9,092 nucleotides of DNA from JBDLID01 sp039715055 (GTDB taxonomy: Bacteria > Desulfobacterota > Desulfobulbia > Desulfobulbales > Desulfocapsaceae). The position numbers and the translations under genes were made by a program. Below the pieces are notes generated by a model that had not been told where the DNA came from, did not search any database, and worked only from the letters and a program-made list of their open reading frames with translations. The stretch is from the NCBI GenBank assembly GCA_039715055.1, contig JBDLID010000119.1, positions 1 through 9,092 on the forward strand. Direction: 5' to 3'. Below, piece by piece: positions 1-7,008 of the stretch. Positions within the stretch are counted from its first letter, which is position 1, and the number at the start of each line of letters is the position of its first letter.

Positions 1-98
1 ACGGCCGAGTTGAGCCGTCGCTGGACAAGGACCGGGCAAAGGCCCATCAATATCAGGTAGACAGTGTTAAAAATCAGTCGAATAAGACGATTGCTTGA
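1..98 (+). CDS. Probable 3' end of an upstream gene (partial)
   Basis: The frame starting at base 3 is open from the window edge to a TGA at 96-98 and gives 31 residues, rich in Asp, Lys, Gln and Asn, ending in NQSNKTIA. The composition suits a soluble or periplasmic C-terminal tail better than the Arg-rich alternative in frame 1, which stops at 60. The stop lies 14 bases before the next ATG, so the two genes may be cotranscribed. The fragment is too short to assign a family, and it may simply be non-coding sequence. Confidence 0.4.
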   Translation, partial: GRVEPSLDKDRAKAHQYQVDSVKNQSNKTIA

Positions 99-112
99 GA
101 TGAGGTAAGGCA

Positions 113-3100
113 ATGACGACTTCGCAGGAAACTACTGAGAACGAAAAAAAGATGACCGTATCATGGCTGAAAAGAGGCATGAAGATCGCCTTGTCCCTTG
201 TGCTGCTGACCGGGCTGGGCCTGCTTGCTATCCAGTTTGGCATTAAAGTCTATCTTGAGAAGTGGCTGTTGAACAACGGAGCCGATTCAGCGGTTGTCAG
301 CAGGGTCCGGTTAAACCCGTTCACCGGTGTGGTGGCCCTCAACGGTGTGGATGTGGAACAGGGCGGCGGTGCGGTTTTTACCGACTCGACCATTTACTTC
401 AATGTCGGGATGAAAAATTTGCTCAGCCGTGGAATTCTTGTCCAGCAGGCAGTGCTGTCTGATATCACCATCGACATTGAAACCATGGAGGACGGCACCA
501 CCAGGATTGCTTCCTACTCCATGGCCCCTGCAAAAGAGGAGGGCGAAGAGTCCGCCGAGACCCCAGTCGAAGAGGCTGCCCCCCCGGTTGAAGAGGGTCT
601 CTCCTGGATCTTCCGGGCAGAGAACATCAGGATTGAAAATGTTGCAGTCAAGCTCAGGCAGCCTGATCTCTCGGCAGATCTGCTGATCGAGGAGGCGCTG
701 ATAAAAAACCTGAACACCGACCCCAATGACCGGGACGGTTCCCTGTCTCTCAAAGCCACCCTCAACGGTGCAGCCATCAATCTGGACCTGGATACATTTG
801 TCATCAGCCCTGAACTTGATCTCCAGGGAAAGGTGTCCATCGACACCTTTCAGCTCAATGACCTGGCCGGTTATCTTGGCGAGTGGCTTGGGCCGTTTTC
901 CGGGGCAGCGACCCTTGACGGCCACGTTGATTTTACCATGGACAGTGATATCAACCTCAAGGTGGCCTATGACGGCATAATTCACCTGGAGAATGGGGAT
1001 ATCGGCGGAGAGGGCTGGGGGACAAAGGCCACCGTACACAACGAGGGCAAGATCTCTTTTTCAATGACTGAGGAGGAGATGGTGGTCGATGTCAACTCCG
1101 ACCTCAAACTCTTTGAGGCAGGTTTTGACATGCCTGATCCGCTCATCGATATCGACAATCCTGAAATTGGTATCAAGGGCAGAACCATTGTCACCATCGC
1201 TGAAGAGGTGGTGGTGGATACCGGCGCCGATCTGAATCTTGGTCCCACCGTTTTCGCCATGGACAATCTCAAAACCACTGCAGACAAGCTCAGCTGGCAG
1301 GGAAAGATCGGGGTGGGTACGGGAACAGAGAGCAAGGAGCTTGCTGTGCGGGTGGATGGTAAGCTGGGTGTTACCACACCGGCCTACAGTATGGATATCG
1401 ATGACACCCTGATGGAGATCGACAACCAGATGCTCTACTGGAACGGCAAGGTTGAGTACATTCTCGGGATCGGAGCGGATGACCCAAGCTTTGTCCGTAC
1501 GGACGGGATCCTGACCGGCGGCACCACAACACTCAAGCTGCCGGAAGTAATTGATATCGGATTTGGAAAACTTGACCTGCTTGGTAAGGTAGAGGTGACT
1601 CTCGGCCATGACATCGGTGTCAACTACACCGGTGATGTGGCTCTCAATGAAATCGCAGTGGCGATGGATGGATTGGCAATCGGAGATGATTATCTCGGGC
1701 TCACCGGTTCTGTGAAGTATGTACTTGGAGAAAGCGACCAGAGTGTCAGTCTCGACGGTACTGTTGAGAGCAAGGGAATAGTCACGGATGTTGCGGATAT
1801 GCGGATTGATCTTGCAACCTTTGCCACAAGAGGTGACTGGACACTGGTGATGGCAGATAGCTTCGCACTGCAGGGAAGTCTCGGTCTGAAAGGCGGACCG
1901 CTGACCATGGACATGGCCAGTGCGCCTCTCCTGTCTGTGAAGCAGCTGAAACTTGACGGTGGTGGTGAAAGGGAGTCGGGAGGAATACAGGTTGAGTCAT
2001 TTGGCCTGGAGCAGCTGGAGCTGTTTTCCTCCGACAATATTCCCGTAGGGGTTACTGTCGCCTCTGTGGCCGCTGAAAAAATTGAGAGCCCGGATTTTGT
2101 CAGTGGCAGCCTGCACCGTTTGACGGTTACCAGGCCGGTGGTGAAAGATAAGGAAGGCAAGACACAATGGGCGTCCCTTGCATCCATTACTGCCGACTCC
2201 ATCAAGCTTGCAGATGATCTTACGGTCTCTCTTGGTGCCCTGAGGGCAGGAGGGGGTGAGTTCATGCAGGGGGAAGAGGATGGCCCCCTGGCAACCCTGC
2301 AGGGGCTGCTGGTCAAACAGGCCAGCTACTCCATTGAGCAGGGTTTTGTCTGTGATTCTGTCAACCTGGATGGACTTTATGCAGATCTTGTAAAAAAGAA
2401 ATCACCGGACAAAAAGGATGAGGAAAAGAAAGACGACAAGGCCGAAAAAAAGGCTACCCCTCTGCCGGTGAAGATAGCCCAGGTCACTGTGAGCGGCAAA
2501 AGCGGTTTCAAATTCACTGATGAATCGATTGCCAAGACTTTTATGACGCTGTTCGCAATTGAGAAACTGCAGGTTGATGACATCGATCTGAACAAGACGG
2601 AACAGCCGTTTACCTTTGTTTTAAACGGCAACTTTGATAAATATTCGCCGCTGACTGTTACAGGAAAGAGTGCCCCGCTGGGTACTGACGTTATGGCGGA
2701 GCTGCAGGCATCTCTGCAGAACCTGTCCATGCTCCATATCTCACCCTATGCCATCGAGGCCATCGGCACATTTTTCCCCAACGGGACGCTCGATTACAAG
2801 GCTGATCTCAAAATGGGTGACGGAAAACTGGATATGACCAACAACCTGATTCTCAGGGAACTGGAGTCAGAAACCCTCAATGGTGAACTGGCCGATAAAC
2901 TCAACAACCAGCTGCCCATCTCCCTTGACCTCGTCCTTGGCATACTCAGCCAGCGTGACGGCACCATCGATCTCAATGTTCCCCTCAGCGGTGAACTGTC
3001 GGATATCAGTATCGGCCTGTCCGATATTATTATCACCGCCGTGGGAAAAGCGGTGACCGTCACCGTCACACCCTATCTTGCCTACAGTGCCCTGGGGCCG

Positions 3101-3523
3101 GCCGGTGTACTCGCCTTTGTCGGCGCCAAGGTCGGTCAAAAGCTGATCGACACCGAACTGCCCGTCATTGAGTTTGAGCCGGGTGTACGCCAGCTCAACG
3201 ATGAACAGAAAAAGACCCTGACAGAAATCGGTCAGGTGATCGAAAAGGCTGAAGAGAAAAAATACAGGATCTGCGCCAAGGTGAGTCCCCGTGAGTTGAA
3301 ACAGTTGAGTGATGACAAGGAGGCCAACCAGGCAGCGTTCAAAAATGAGGCCATCCGCAAGGAGCTCTTTAGGCTTGGAGAGCATCGTGCCCGCAGGGTC
3401 CAGAGCTACCTCATGGAAAATCACCACATTATCGAGGAACGGCTGGCAATCTGCAACCCGGGCCTCCAGTTCGACAAAGACAAGAAGCCGAGTATCAAGT
3501 TTCTTGAAGTGCCCATGGAGTAG
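113..3523 (+). CDS. DUF748 / AsmA-like envelope protein
   Basis: A large protein anchored in the inner membrane, predicted to lie mainly in the periplasm. Residues 23-50 form one N-terminal hydrophobic helix after a basic segment, giving a signal-anchor. The long body is beta-rich, with alternating hydrophobic residues and many 'DG' and 'GK' turns. Residues about 870-960 have the DUF748 pattern: an 'ISPYA' segment, a 'NGTLDYKADL' strand, 'LDMTNNLIL', then 'RDGTIDLNVPLSGEL'. A hydrophobic stretch at 980-1008 and an 'EFEPG' motif at 1020-1024 followed by a helical tail are also typical. DUF748 belongs to the AsmA-like group (AsmA, TamB, YhdP), implicated in outer-membrane assembly and phospholipid transfer. 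Two charged low-complexity linkers occur, acidic at about 139-163 and Lys-rich at about 759-786. GAGGT at 102-106, six bases before the ATG, supports this start over Met14. The exact substrate is unknown. Confidence 0.85.
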   Translation: MTTSQETTENEKKMTVSWLKRGMKIALSLVLLTGLGLLAIQFGIKVYLEKWLLNNGADSAVVSRVRLNPFTGVVALNGVDVEQGGGAVFTDSTIYFNVGMKNLLSRGILVQQAVLSDITIDIETMEDGTTRIASYSMAPAKEEGEESAETPVEEAAPPVEEGLSWIFRAENIRIENVAVKLRQPDLSADLLIEEALIKNLNTDPNDRDGSLSLKATLNGAAINLDLDTFVISPELDLQGKVSIDTFQLNDLAGYLGEWLGPFSGAATLDGHVDFTMDSDINLKVAYDGIIHLENGDIGGEGWGTKATVHNEGKISFSMTEEEMVVDVNSDLKLFEAGFDMPDPLIDIDNPEIGIKGRTIVTIAEEVVVDTGADLNLGPTVFAMDNLKTTADKLSWQGKIGVGTGTESKELAVRVDGKLGVTTPAYSMDIDDTLMEIDNQMLYWNGKVEYILGIGADDPSFVRTDGILTGGTTTLKLPEVIDIGFGKLDLLGKVEVTLGHDIGVNYTGDVALNEIAVAMDGLAIGDDYLGLTGSVKYVLGESDQSVSLDGTVESKGIVTDVADMRIDLATFATRGDWTLVMADSFALQGSLGLKGGPLTMDMASAPLLSVKQLKLDGGGERESGGIQVESFGLEQLELFSSDNIPVGVTVASVAAEKIESPDFVSGSLHRLTVTRPVVKDKEGKTQWASLASITADSIKLADDLTVSLGALRAGGGEFMQGEEDGPLATLQGLLVKQASYSIEQGFVCDSVNLDGLYADLVKKKSPDKKDEEKKDDKAEKKATPLPVKIAQVTVSGKSGFKFTDESIAKTFMTLFAIEKLQVDDIDLNKTEQPFTFVLNGNFDKYSPLTVTGKSAPLGTDVMAELQASLQNLSMLHISPYAIEAIGTFFPNGTLDYKADLKMGDGKLDMTNNLILRELESETLNGELADKLNNQLPISLDLVLGILSQRDGTIDLNVPLSGELSDISIGLSDIIITAVGKAVTVTVTPYLAYSALGPAGVLAFVGAKVGQKLIDTELPVIEFEPGVRQLNDEQKKTLTEIGQVIEKAEEKKYRICAKVSPRELKQLSDDKEANQAAFKNEAIRKELFRLGEHRARRVQSYLMENHHIIEERLAICNPGLQFDKDKKPSIKFLEVPME

Positions 3524-3583
3524 CCTTTTTTAACCTCGCTCCTGGTGATTCCGGGATAACAATAACCTTTCGGCGGAACCAAA

Positions 3584-6037
3584 ATGTTTTTACAGGACCA
3601 TCATAAGACAGCGTTGACCTGGAAGGGGCAAAAGGTCAGTTATGCGGATTTTCTCGACCGGGTACACCGTTATGCGGCCTGCTTACCTGAGAACTGTCAT
3701 CGGGTCCTGATTCTTTCCGAGAATCGGCCGGAATGGCTCTACGCTTGTTATGCGGCCTGGAAAAACGGAAGTACCGTCATTCCGGTCGACTACCTCTCCA
3801 CCGTAGAGGAGCTGCGCTACATCGTCGAGGACTCCAGCCCGGAGGTGCTTTTGTGTTCCCGGGAGAGAAAAGAGGTCGTTGACGAGGTGGCGTCATCAGT
3901 TGGTTATGAAGTTCAGGTCCTTGTTATTGAGGATCTTCCCCTTGAGGGCGACCCGGTTGAGACAAGTGGTCTTGCTGATCCGCAAGTCGATGCCACGGCG
4001 CTGATTATTTACACCTCGGGAACCACGGGTGATCCCAAAGGGGTGATGCTCTCTTTTGAAAACATCCTGGCCAATATCGAGGCGGTAAGCGTGGGCGTAC
4101 CCATCTACAACATAGAGGAGCGGGTACTGCTCCTCCTGCCCCTGCACCATATCTTCCCCCTGCTTGGCTCCATGGCGGCACCTCTTTATGTGGGGGCCAC
4201 CGTTGCCATGTCGCCATCACTTTCCTCGGAAGACATCCTGGCCACCATGCAGGAGAACCGGGTGACCATCATCATCGGTGTCCCAAGGCTTTACAGGATG
4301 ATCTCCCAGGGAATTGTCGATAAGATCAATGCAAAGGCTGTCGCCCGGTTCCTCTTTTCCCTGGCCGAAAAGGTGCAGTCCCGGTTTCTCTCCAAACTGA
4401 TTTTTTCCACCGTTCACAAGAAGTTCGGCGGCAGTCTCAAGTTTCTGGTCAGCGGCGGTGCCGCACTTGACCCCGAAGTGGGGCAAACCTTTACTACCCT
4501 CGGTTTCGAGATCCTTGAGGGGTACGGCATGACCGAATCCGCTCCCATGATCACCTTCACCCGCCCCGGCCGGGTGACCATCGGTTCGGCGGGTACGGCC
4601 ATGAACTGTACCACCATCGAGATCAGGGACGACGAGATTGTTGCCTCGGGAAAAAATATCATGCAGGGCTACCTGAACCGGCCAGAGGAGACGGCAGAGG
4701 TCTTGAAAGACGGCTGGCTCTACACCGGTGACCTCGGCCGCCTCGATGAGCAGGGGAGGCTTTTTGTCACAGGCCGCAAGAAGGAAATCATCGTTCTGGC
4801 CAGCGGTAAAAATCTCAACCCGGTCCTCATTGAGCAGAAGCTTGAGGGCCTCAGCGACTGTATCAGTGAGGTCGGTGTCTTTGTCAAGGATGACATCCTC
4901 CAGGCCGTGATCCGGCCGGATTTTATAAAGGCTCGGCTCCAGTCGGTCCATGATCTTGATGATCACTTCCGCTACAACGTTATTGAGAGCTACAATAAGA
5001 CTGTTTCACCCTATAAGCGGCTGCATCACCTTACACTGGTCGACGAGGAGCTGCCGCGCACCCGGCTTTCCAAGCTCCGCCGTTTTCAGCTGCCGGAAAT
5101 GGTCGGTCAAAAGAGTCACCATAAAAAAAGCGGTGAGCAGCCTGATTTTGAAGAGTACCGGATCATCAAGGGTTATCTTGAAAACCAGACCAGCCGTGAA
5201 ATTTTCGCCGATGATCACCTGGAAATAGATATCGGCCTCGACTCCCTGGAGCAGGTCAGCCTGCTGGTCTTTCTTAAATCCTCTTTCGGTGTTGAGATCA
5301 GCGAGGAGAAGCTGATGAATCACCAGACCGTGCGCAAGCTCAGTGAATTTATCAAGGAGAAGAAGAAAAAAATTACTGTTGAGTTGATCAACTGGAATGA
5401 AATCCTGCGGGAAAAGGTGGACCTCACCCTGCCGGTAAGCTGGGTGACCATCAATATTTTTCAGAATATAAGCCGCATTTTTTTCAATCTTTACTTCAGG
5501 TTCCGCGGAGCGGGCCGGGAAAACCTGCCCGACAGCCCCTGTATCATCGCCCCCAATCATCAAAGCTATTATGACGGAATGTTTGTCGCCTCCGTGCTCA
5601 AGGGGCGTACCCTGAAAAAGACCTATTTTTATGCCAAGAAAAAGCATGTCAAAAGCCGGGTTCTCGGGTTTCTCGCCGATCACAACAATGTCATTGTTGT
5701 CGATATCAACTCAGGCCTGCGTGAGTCGATCCAGAAACTGGCTGAGGTCCTGCGCAGGGGCAAAAATATCATGATATTTCCCGAAGGGACCCGCAGCCTT
5801 GACGGCAGCCTCGGTGAGTTCAGAAAGCTCTTTGCCATCCTCGCCAAGGAACTCGATGTGCCCATCGTGCCGGTGGCGATCAACGGCGCTTATCATGCCC
5901 TGCCACCTGGATCGTTTATCCCTAAGCCGCTGAGTCCTGTTACGGTGAGTTTTCAGGAGCCTATTTATCCCCGGGAACACAGCTATGACTCCCTGACCGA
6001 GGAGGTCCACCGCAGGGTTTCAACTGCTCTGCGGTAA
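3584..6037 (+). CDS. Acyl-AMP ligase / acyl carrier / PlsC acyltransferase fusion protein
   Basis: Three enzymatic parts in one chain. Residues about 1-510 are an AMP-forming acyl-activating domain: phosphate loop 'YTSGTTGDPKG' at 143-153, 'GYGMTES' at 313-319, 'YTGD' at 380-383, hinge 'GRKKE' at 397-401, and the A10 lysine K497 within 'LPRTRLSKLRR'. Residues about 520-596 are an acyl carrier domain with the phosphopantetheine serine S554 in 'IGLDSLEQ'. Residues about 614-817 are a PlsC-type glycerolipid acyltransferase with 'NHQSYYD' (H659, D664), 'FPEGTRS' at 732-738 and a late 'VPIVPVAINGAY' block. The likely route is fatty acid to acyl-AMP, to acyl-carrier thioester, to lysophospholipid or glycerol-phosphate acceptor. 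E. coli Aas joins the same two activities in the opposite order and recruits ACP as a subunit. All key residues are present. The start is the first ATG of the frame after the gap, with only a weak CGGA ribosome site at 3574-3577. Acyl chain and acceptor cannot be read from sequence. Confidence 0.9.
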   Translation: MFLQDHHKTALTWKGQKVSYADFLDRVHRYAACLPENCHRVLILSENRPEWLYACYAAWKNGSTVIPVDYLSTVEELRYIVEDSSPEVLLCSRERKEVVDEVASSVGYEVQVLVIEDLPLEGDPVETSGLADPQVDATALIIYTSGTTGDPKGVMLSFENILANIEAVSVGVPIYNIEERVLLLLPLHHIFPLLGSMAAPLYVGATVAMSPSLSSEDILATMQENRVTIIIGVPRLYRMISQGIVDKINAKAVARFLFSLAEKVQSRFLSKLIFSTVHKKFGGSLKFLVSGGAALDPEVGQTFTTLGFEILEGYGMTESAPMITFTRPGRVTIGSAGTAMNCTTIEIRDDEIVASGKNIMQGYLNRPEETAEVLKDGWLYTGDLGRLDEQGRLFVTGRKKEIIVLASGKNLNPVLIEQKLEGLSDCISEVGVFVKDDILQAVIRPDFIKARLQSVHDLDDHFRYNVIESYNKTVSPYKRLHHLTLVDEELPRTRLSKLRRFQLPEMVGQKSHHKKSGEQPDFEEYRIIKGYLENQTSREIFADDHLEIDIGLDSLEQVSLLVFLKSSFGVEISEEKLMNHQTVRKLSEFIKEKKKKITVELINWNEILREKVDLTLPVSWVTINIFQNISRIFFNLYFRFRGAGRENLPDSPCIIAPNHQSYYDGMFVASVLKGRTLKKTYFYAKKKHVKSRVLGFLADHNNVIVVDINSGLRESIQKLAEVLRRGKNIMIFPEGTRSLDGSLGEFRKLFAILAKELDVPIVPVAINGAYHALPPGSFIPKPLSPVTVSFQEPIYPREHSYDSLTEEVHRRVSTALR

Positions 6038-6111
6038 CCATCCTTCTTTCAAGGTAGCCGCCCACTACGAATAAAAAAGTTACCGGCCCGTGTGCCAAAA
6101 AGGAGCTGATC

Positions 6112-6312
6112 ATGCCCTATGTGAATATCAAAGTGACCCGGGAAGGGGTTACCCCGGAGCAGAAAGTTGAACTGATCGAAGGTGTTACCAGCCTGCTGCA
6201 GCGGGTGCTTGATAAGAACCCGGCAACCACCGTGGTGGTGATCGATGAGGTGGAAACCGATAACTGGGGCATTGGCGGCGAGCAGGTCACGTCACTGCGC
6301 CGGAAGGGCTAG
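6112..6312 (+). CDS. 4-oxalocrotonate tautomerase family protein
   Basis: A 66-residue tautomerase-superfamily protein. The chain starts Met-Pro, so removal of Met would expose the catalytic N-terminal proline that defines the family. The beta-alpha-beta layout is clear: strand 'PYVNIKV', helix 'EQKVELIEGVTSLLQRVL', strand 'TTVVVIDEV', then the conserved 'NWGIGGE' turn. The length matches the 4-OT subgroup, which forms hexamers of small subunits. By eye, the position of the classical Arg39 ('TSVRVII' in 4-OT) is Val here, Arg11 has no clear counterpart apart from a nearby Arg9, and Phe50 is replaced by Trp. It is therefore probably a relative with another keto-enol substrate and not a true 2-hydroxymuconate tautomerase. 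AGGAG at 6101-6105 is well placed. No aromatic meta-cleavage genes are nearby. Confidence 0.9.
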   Translation: MPYVNIKVTREGVTPEQKVELIEGVTSLLQRVLDKNPATTVVVIDEVETDNWGIGGEQVTSLRRKG

Positions 6313-6344
6313 GCCATATAACAAAAAAGGGGAAAGGAAGAGCA

Positions 6345-6716
6345 ATGGAACGATTTTTCTTTGTACTCGGGGCGGTGCTGGCAGGGGTTGCCGTTGCTGC
6401 AGGCGCCTACGGGGCCCATGGCGGTGAAAGTGCACTCGGCCCGGACCAGGCCCGCTGGATCGCCAAGGCGGCACGTTACCAGATGTATCACGGGCTGGCC
6501 CTTCTGACCGTCTCCTGGGCGATTGGCCAGTGGCCTAAGCAGGTGGCTGTTTTTCGGGCGGCCGGGGGATTCTTCCTGGCAGGCACACTTTTTTTCTGCG
6601 GCAGTCTCTACCTGATGGCATTTAGCGGTGTCAATCTCGGTTATATCACTCCGCTTGGCGGTGTGGCGTTTATGATCGGCTGGTTTACCCTGGCTGTTGG
6701 GGCCTGGCGCGGCTGA
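6345..6716 (+). CDS. DUF423 family small membrane protein
   Basis: A 123-residue inner-membrane protein of the DUF423 family (relatives E. coli YgdD and B. subtilis YwdK). Four hydrophobic segments lie at about 4-24, 47-63, 70-93 and 98-120. Family hallmarks are 'GAYGAHG' at 20-26, 'ARYQMYHGLALL' at 43-54, 'GTLFFCGSLYLMA' at 80-92 and 'ITPLGGVAFMIGW' at 101-113. The length is normal and no part is missing. The molecular role of the family is not established. An AAGGA site at 6334-6338 lies six bases before the ATG. The 32-base gap to the tautomerase gene suggests cotranscription. It is the last gene of the plus-strand run and faces a gene on the other strand. Confidence 0.92.
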   Translation: MERFFFVLGAVLAGVAVAAGAYGAHGGESALGPDQARWIAKAARYQMYHGLALLTVSWAIGQWPKQVAVFRAAGGFFLAGTLFFCGSLYLMAFSGVNLGYITPLGGVAFMIGWFTLAVGAWRG

Positions 6717-6822
6717 TTGAATGTTATTGATTTCTGATTGCATATAAAGCTCAGCACACTTTGTACCAGGCAGGTATTTTATCATTTAATAACAGGCAAT
6801 TAATACTGACATTGTCTGGCCC

Positions 6823-6928
6823 GGAGTGATAGGCGTTTGATTTGTGGGACGCCATAAACCCATCCATGGGGGCTTGACCGCAGCCGTCCGGGCTGCGGAA
6901 CACCCTCAAATCAAACATCTATCACTCC
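6823..6928. repeat. 106-base imperfect palindrome with two inner hairpins
   Basis: The outer arms 6823-6848 and 6903-6928 pair over 26 positions, failing only at 6834/6917, 6845/6906 and a wobble at 6833/6918. Inside lie two hairpins. The first is GCC (6851-6853) with GGC (6871-6873), and CCCA (6859-6862) with TGGG (6867-6870), leaving an ATAAA bulge at 6854-6858 and a TCCA loop. The second is a perfect 8-base-pair stem, CCGCAGCC (6878-6885) with GGCTGCGG (6891-6898), with a five-base loop. Drawn as RNA this is a three-way junction; as DNA it is a strong cruciform candidate. Each strand has one wobble and two mismatches, so the sense strand cannot be chosen. From memory the core 'GGGACGCCATAAACCCATCC' resembles a palindromic intergenic repeat seen in various Proteobacteria, but this is unverified. 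No flanking target duplication is visible. Confidence 0.7.
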
Positions 6929-6934
6929 TGTTTT

Positions 6935-6958
6935 GTTGCAAAAAGCCCTTTTTCCAAC
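6935..6958. repeat. Short A/T-centred hairpin
   Basis: GTTG (6935-6938) pairs with CAAC (6955-6958), and AAAAA (6940-6944) with TTTTT (6949-6953), with one C/C mismatch and a four-base loop. An alternative outer pairing is CCTGTT (6927-6932) with AACAGG (6956-6961), which would compete with the end of the larger palindrome. It may help end transcription of either convergent gene, but the stem is weak and AT-rich. Confidence 0.4.
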
Positions 6959-6966
6959 AGGTTCCT

Positions 6967-7002
6967 GGGCCGTATTTCCGGTAATTGCTTGAAATACGGC
7001 CC
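6967..7002. terminator. Stem-loop at the convergent gene end, possible bidirectional terminator
   Basis: GGGCCGTATTTC (6967-6978) and GAAATACGGCCC (6991-7002) form a perfect 12-base-pair stem with a 12-base loop. It starts six bases past the stop codon of the minus-strand VWA gene, where a terminator is expected. The minus strand has no immediate U-run after it. On the plus strand a run of six T at 7012-7017 follows nine bases after the stem. It is therefore not a textbook intrinsic terminator in either direction, though position and stability favour a 3'-end role. Confidence 0.5.
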
Positions 7003-7008
7003 GGTTGA

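Larger units (their letters stand above)
6717..7008. other. Structured convergent intergenic region
   Basis: This 292-base gap lies between the ends of two genes pointing at each other. I see no credible coding frame in it. Bases 6717-6822 are AT-rich and show no clear structure. From 6823 onward three dyad structures follow one another almost without gap, ending six bases from the stop codon of the minus-strand gene. They are listed separately. Confidence 0.7.

Noticed and set aside
1..60. Frame-1 tail ending in TAG at 58-60, as an alternative upstream gene end
   Set aside because: Very Arg-rich, and it leaves a longer gap to the next gene; the frame ending at 98 has a more protein-like composition.
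311..1039. Long minus-strand frame of 242 codons inside the DUF748 gene
   Set aside because: Opposite-strand shadow of a well-supported gene, with no recognisable domain.
3540..3556. Six-base-pair hairpin with a five-base loop between the DUF748 and ligase genes
   Set aside because: Weak stem with one wobble and no T-run after it, so not a terminator; too short to claim a function.
4217..4966. Minus-strand frame of 249 codons inside the ligase gene
   Set aside because: Lies entirely over the conserved acyl-activating domain and shows no family motif, so it is a shadow frame.
6823..6928. Integron attC site
   Set aside because: The arms lack the RYYYAAC/GTTRRRY core boxes, and no cassette gene or integrase is near.
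6823..6928. Recent transposon insertion
   Set aside because: No target-site duplication is visible beside the arms and no transposase is present, so mobility is left as a hypothesis only.
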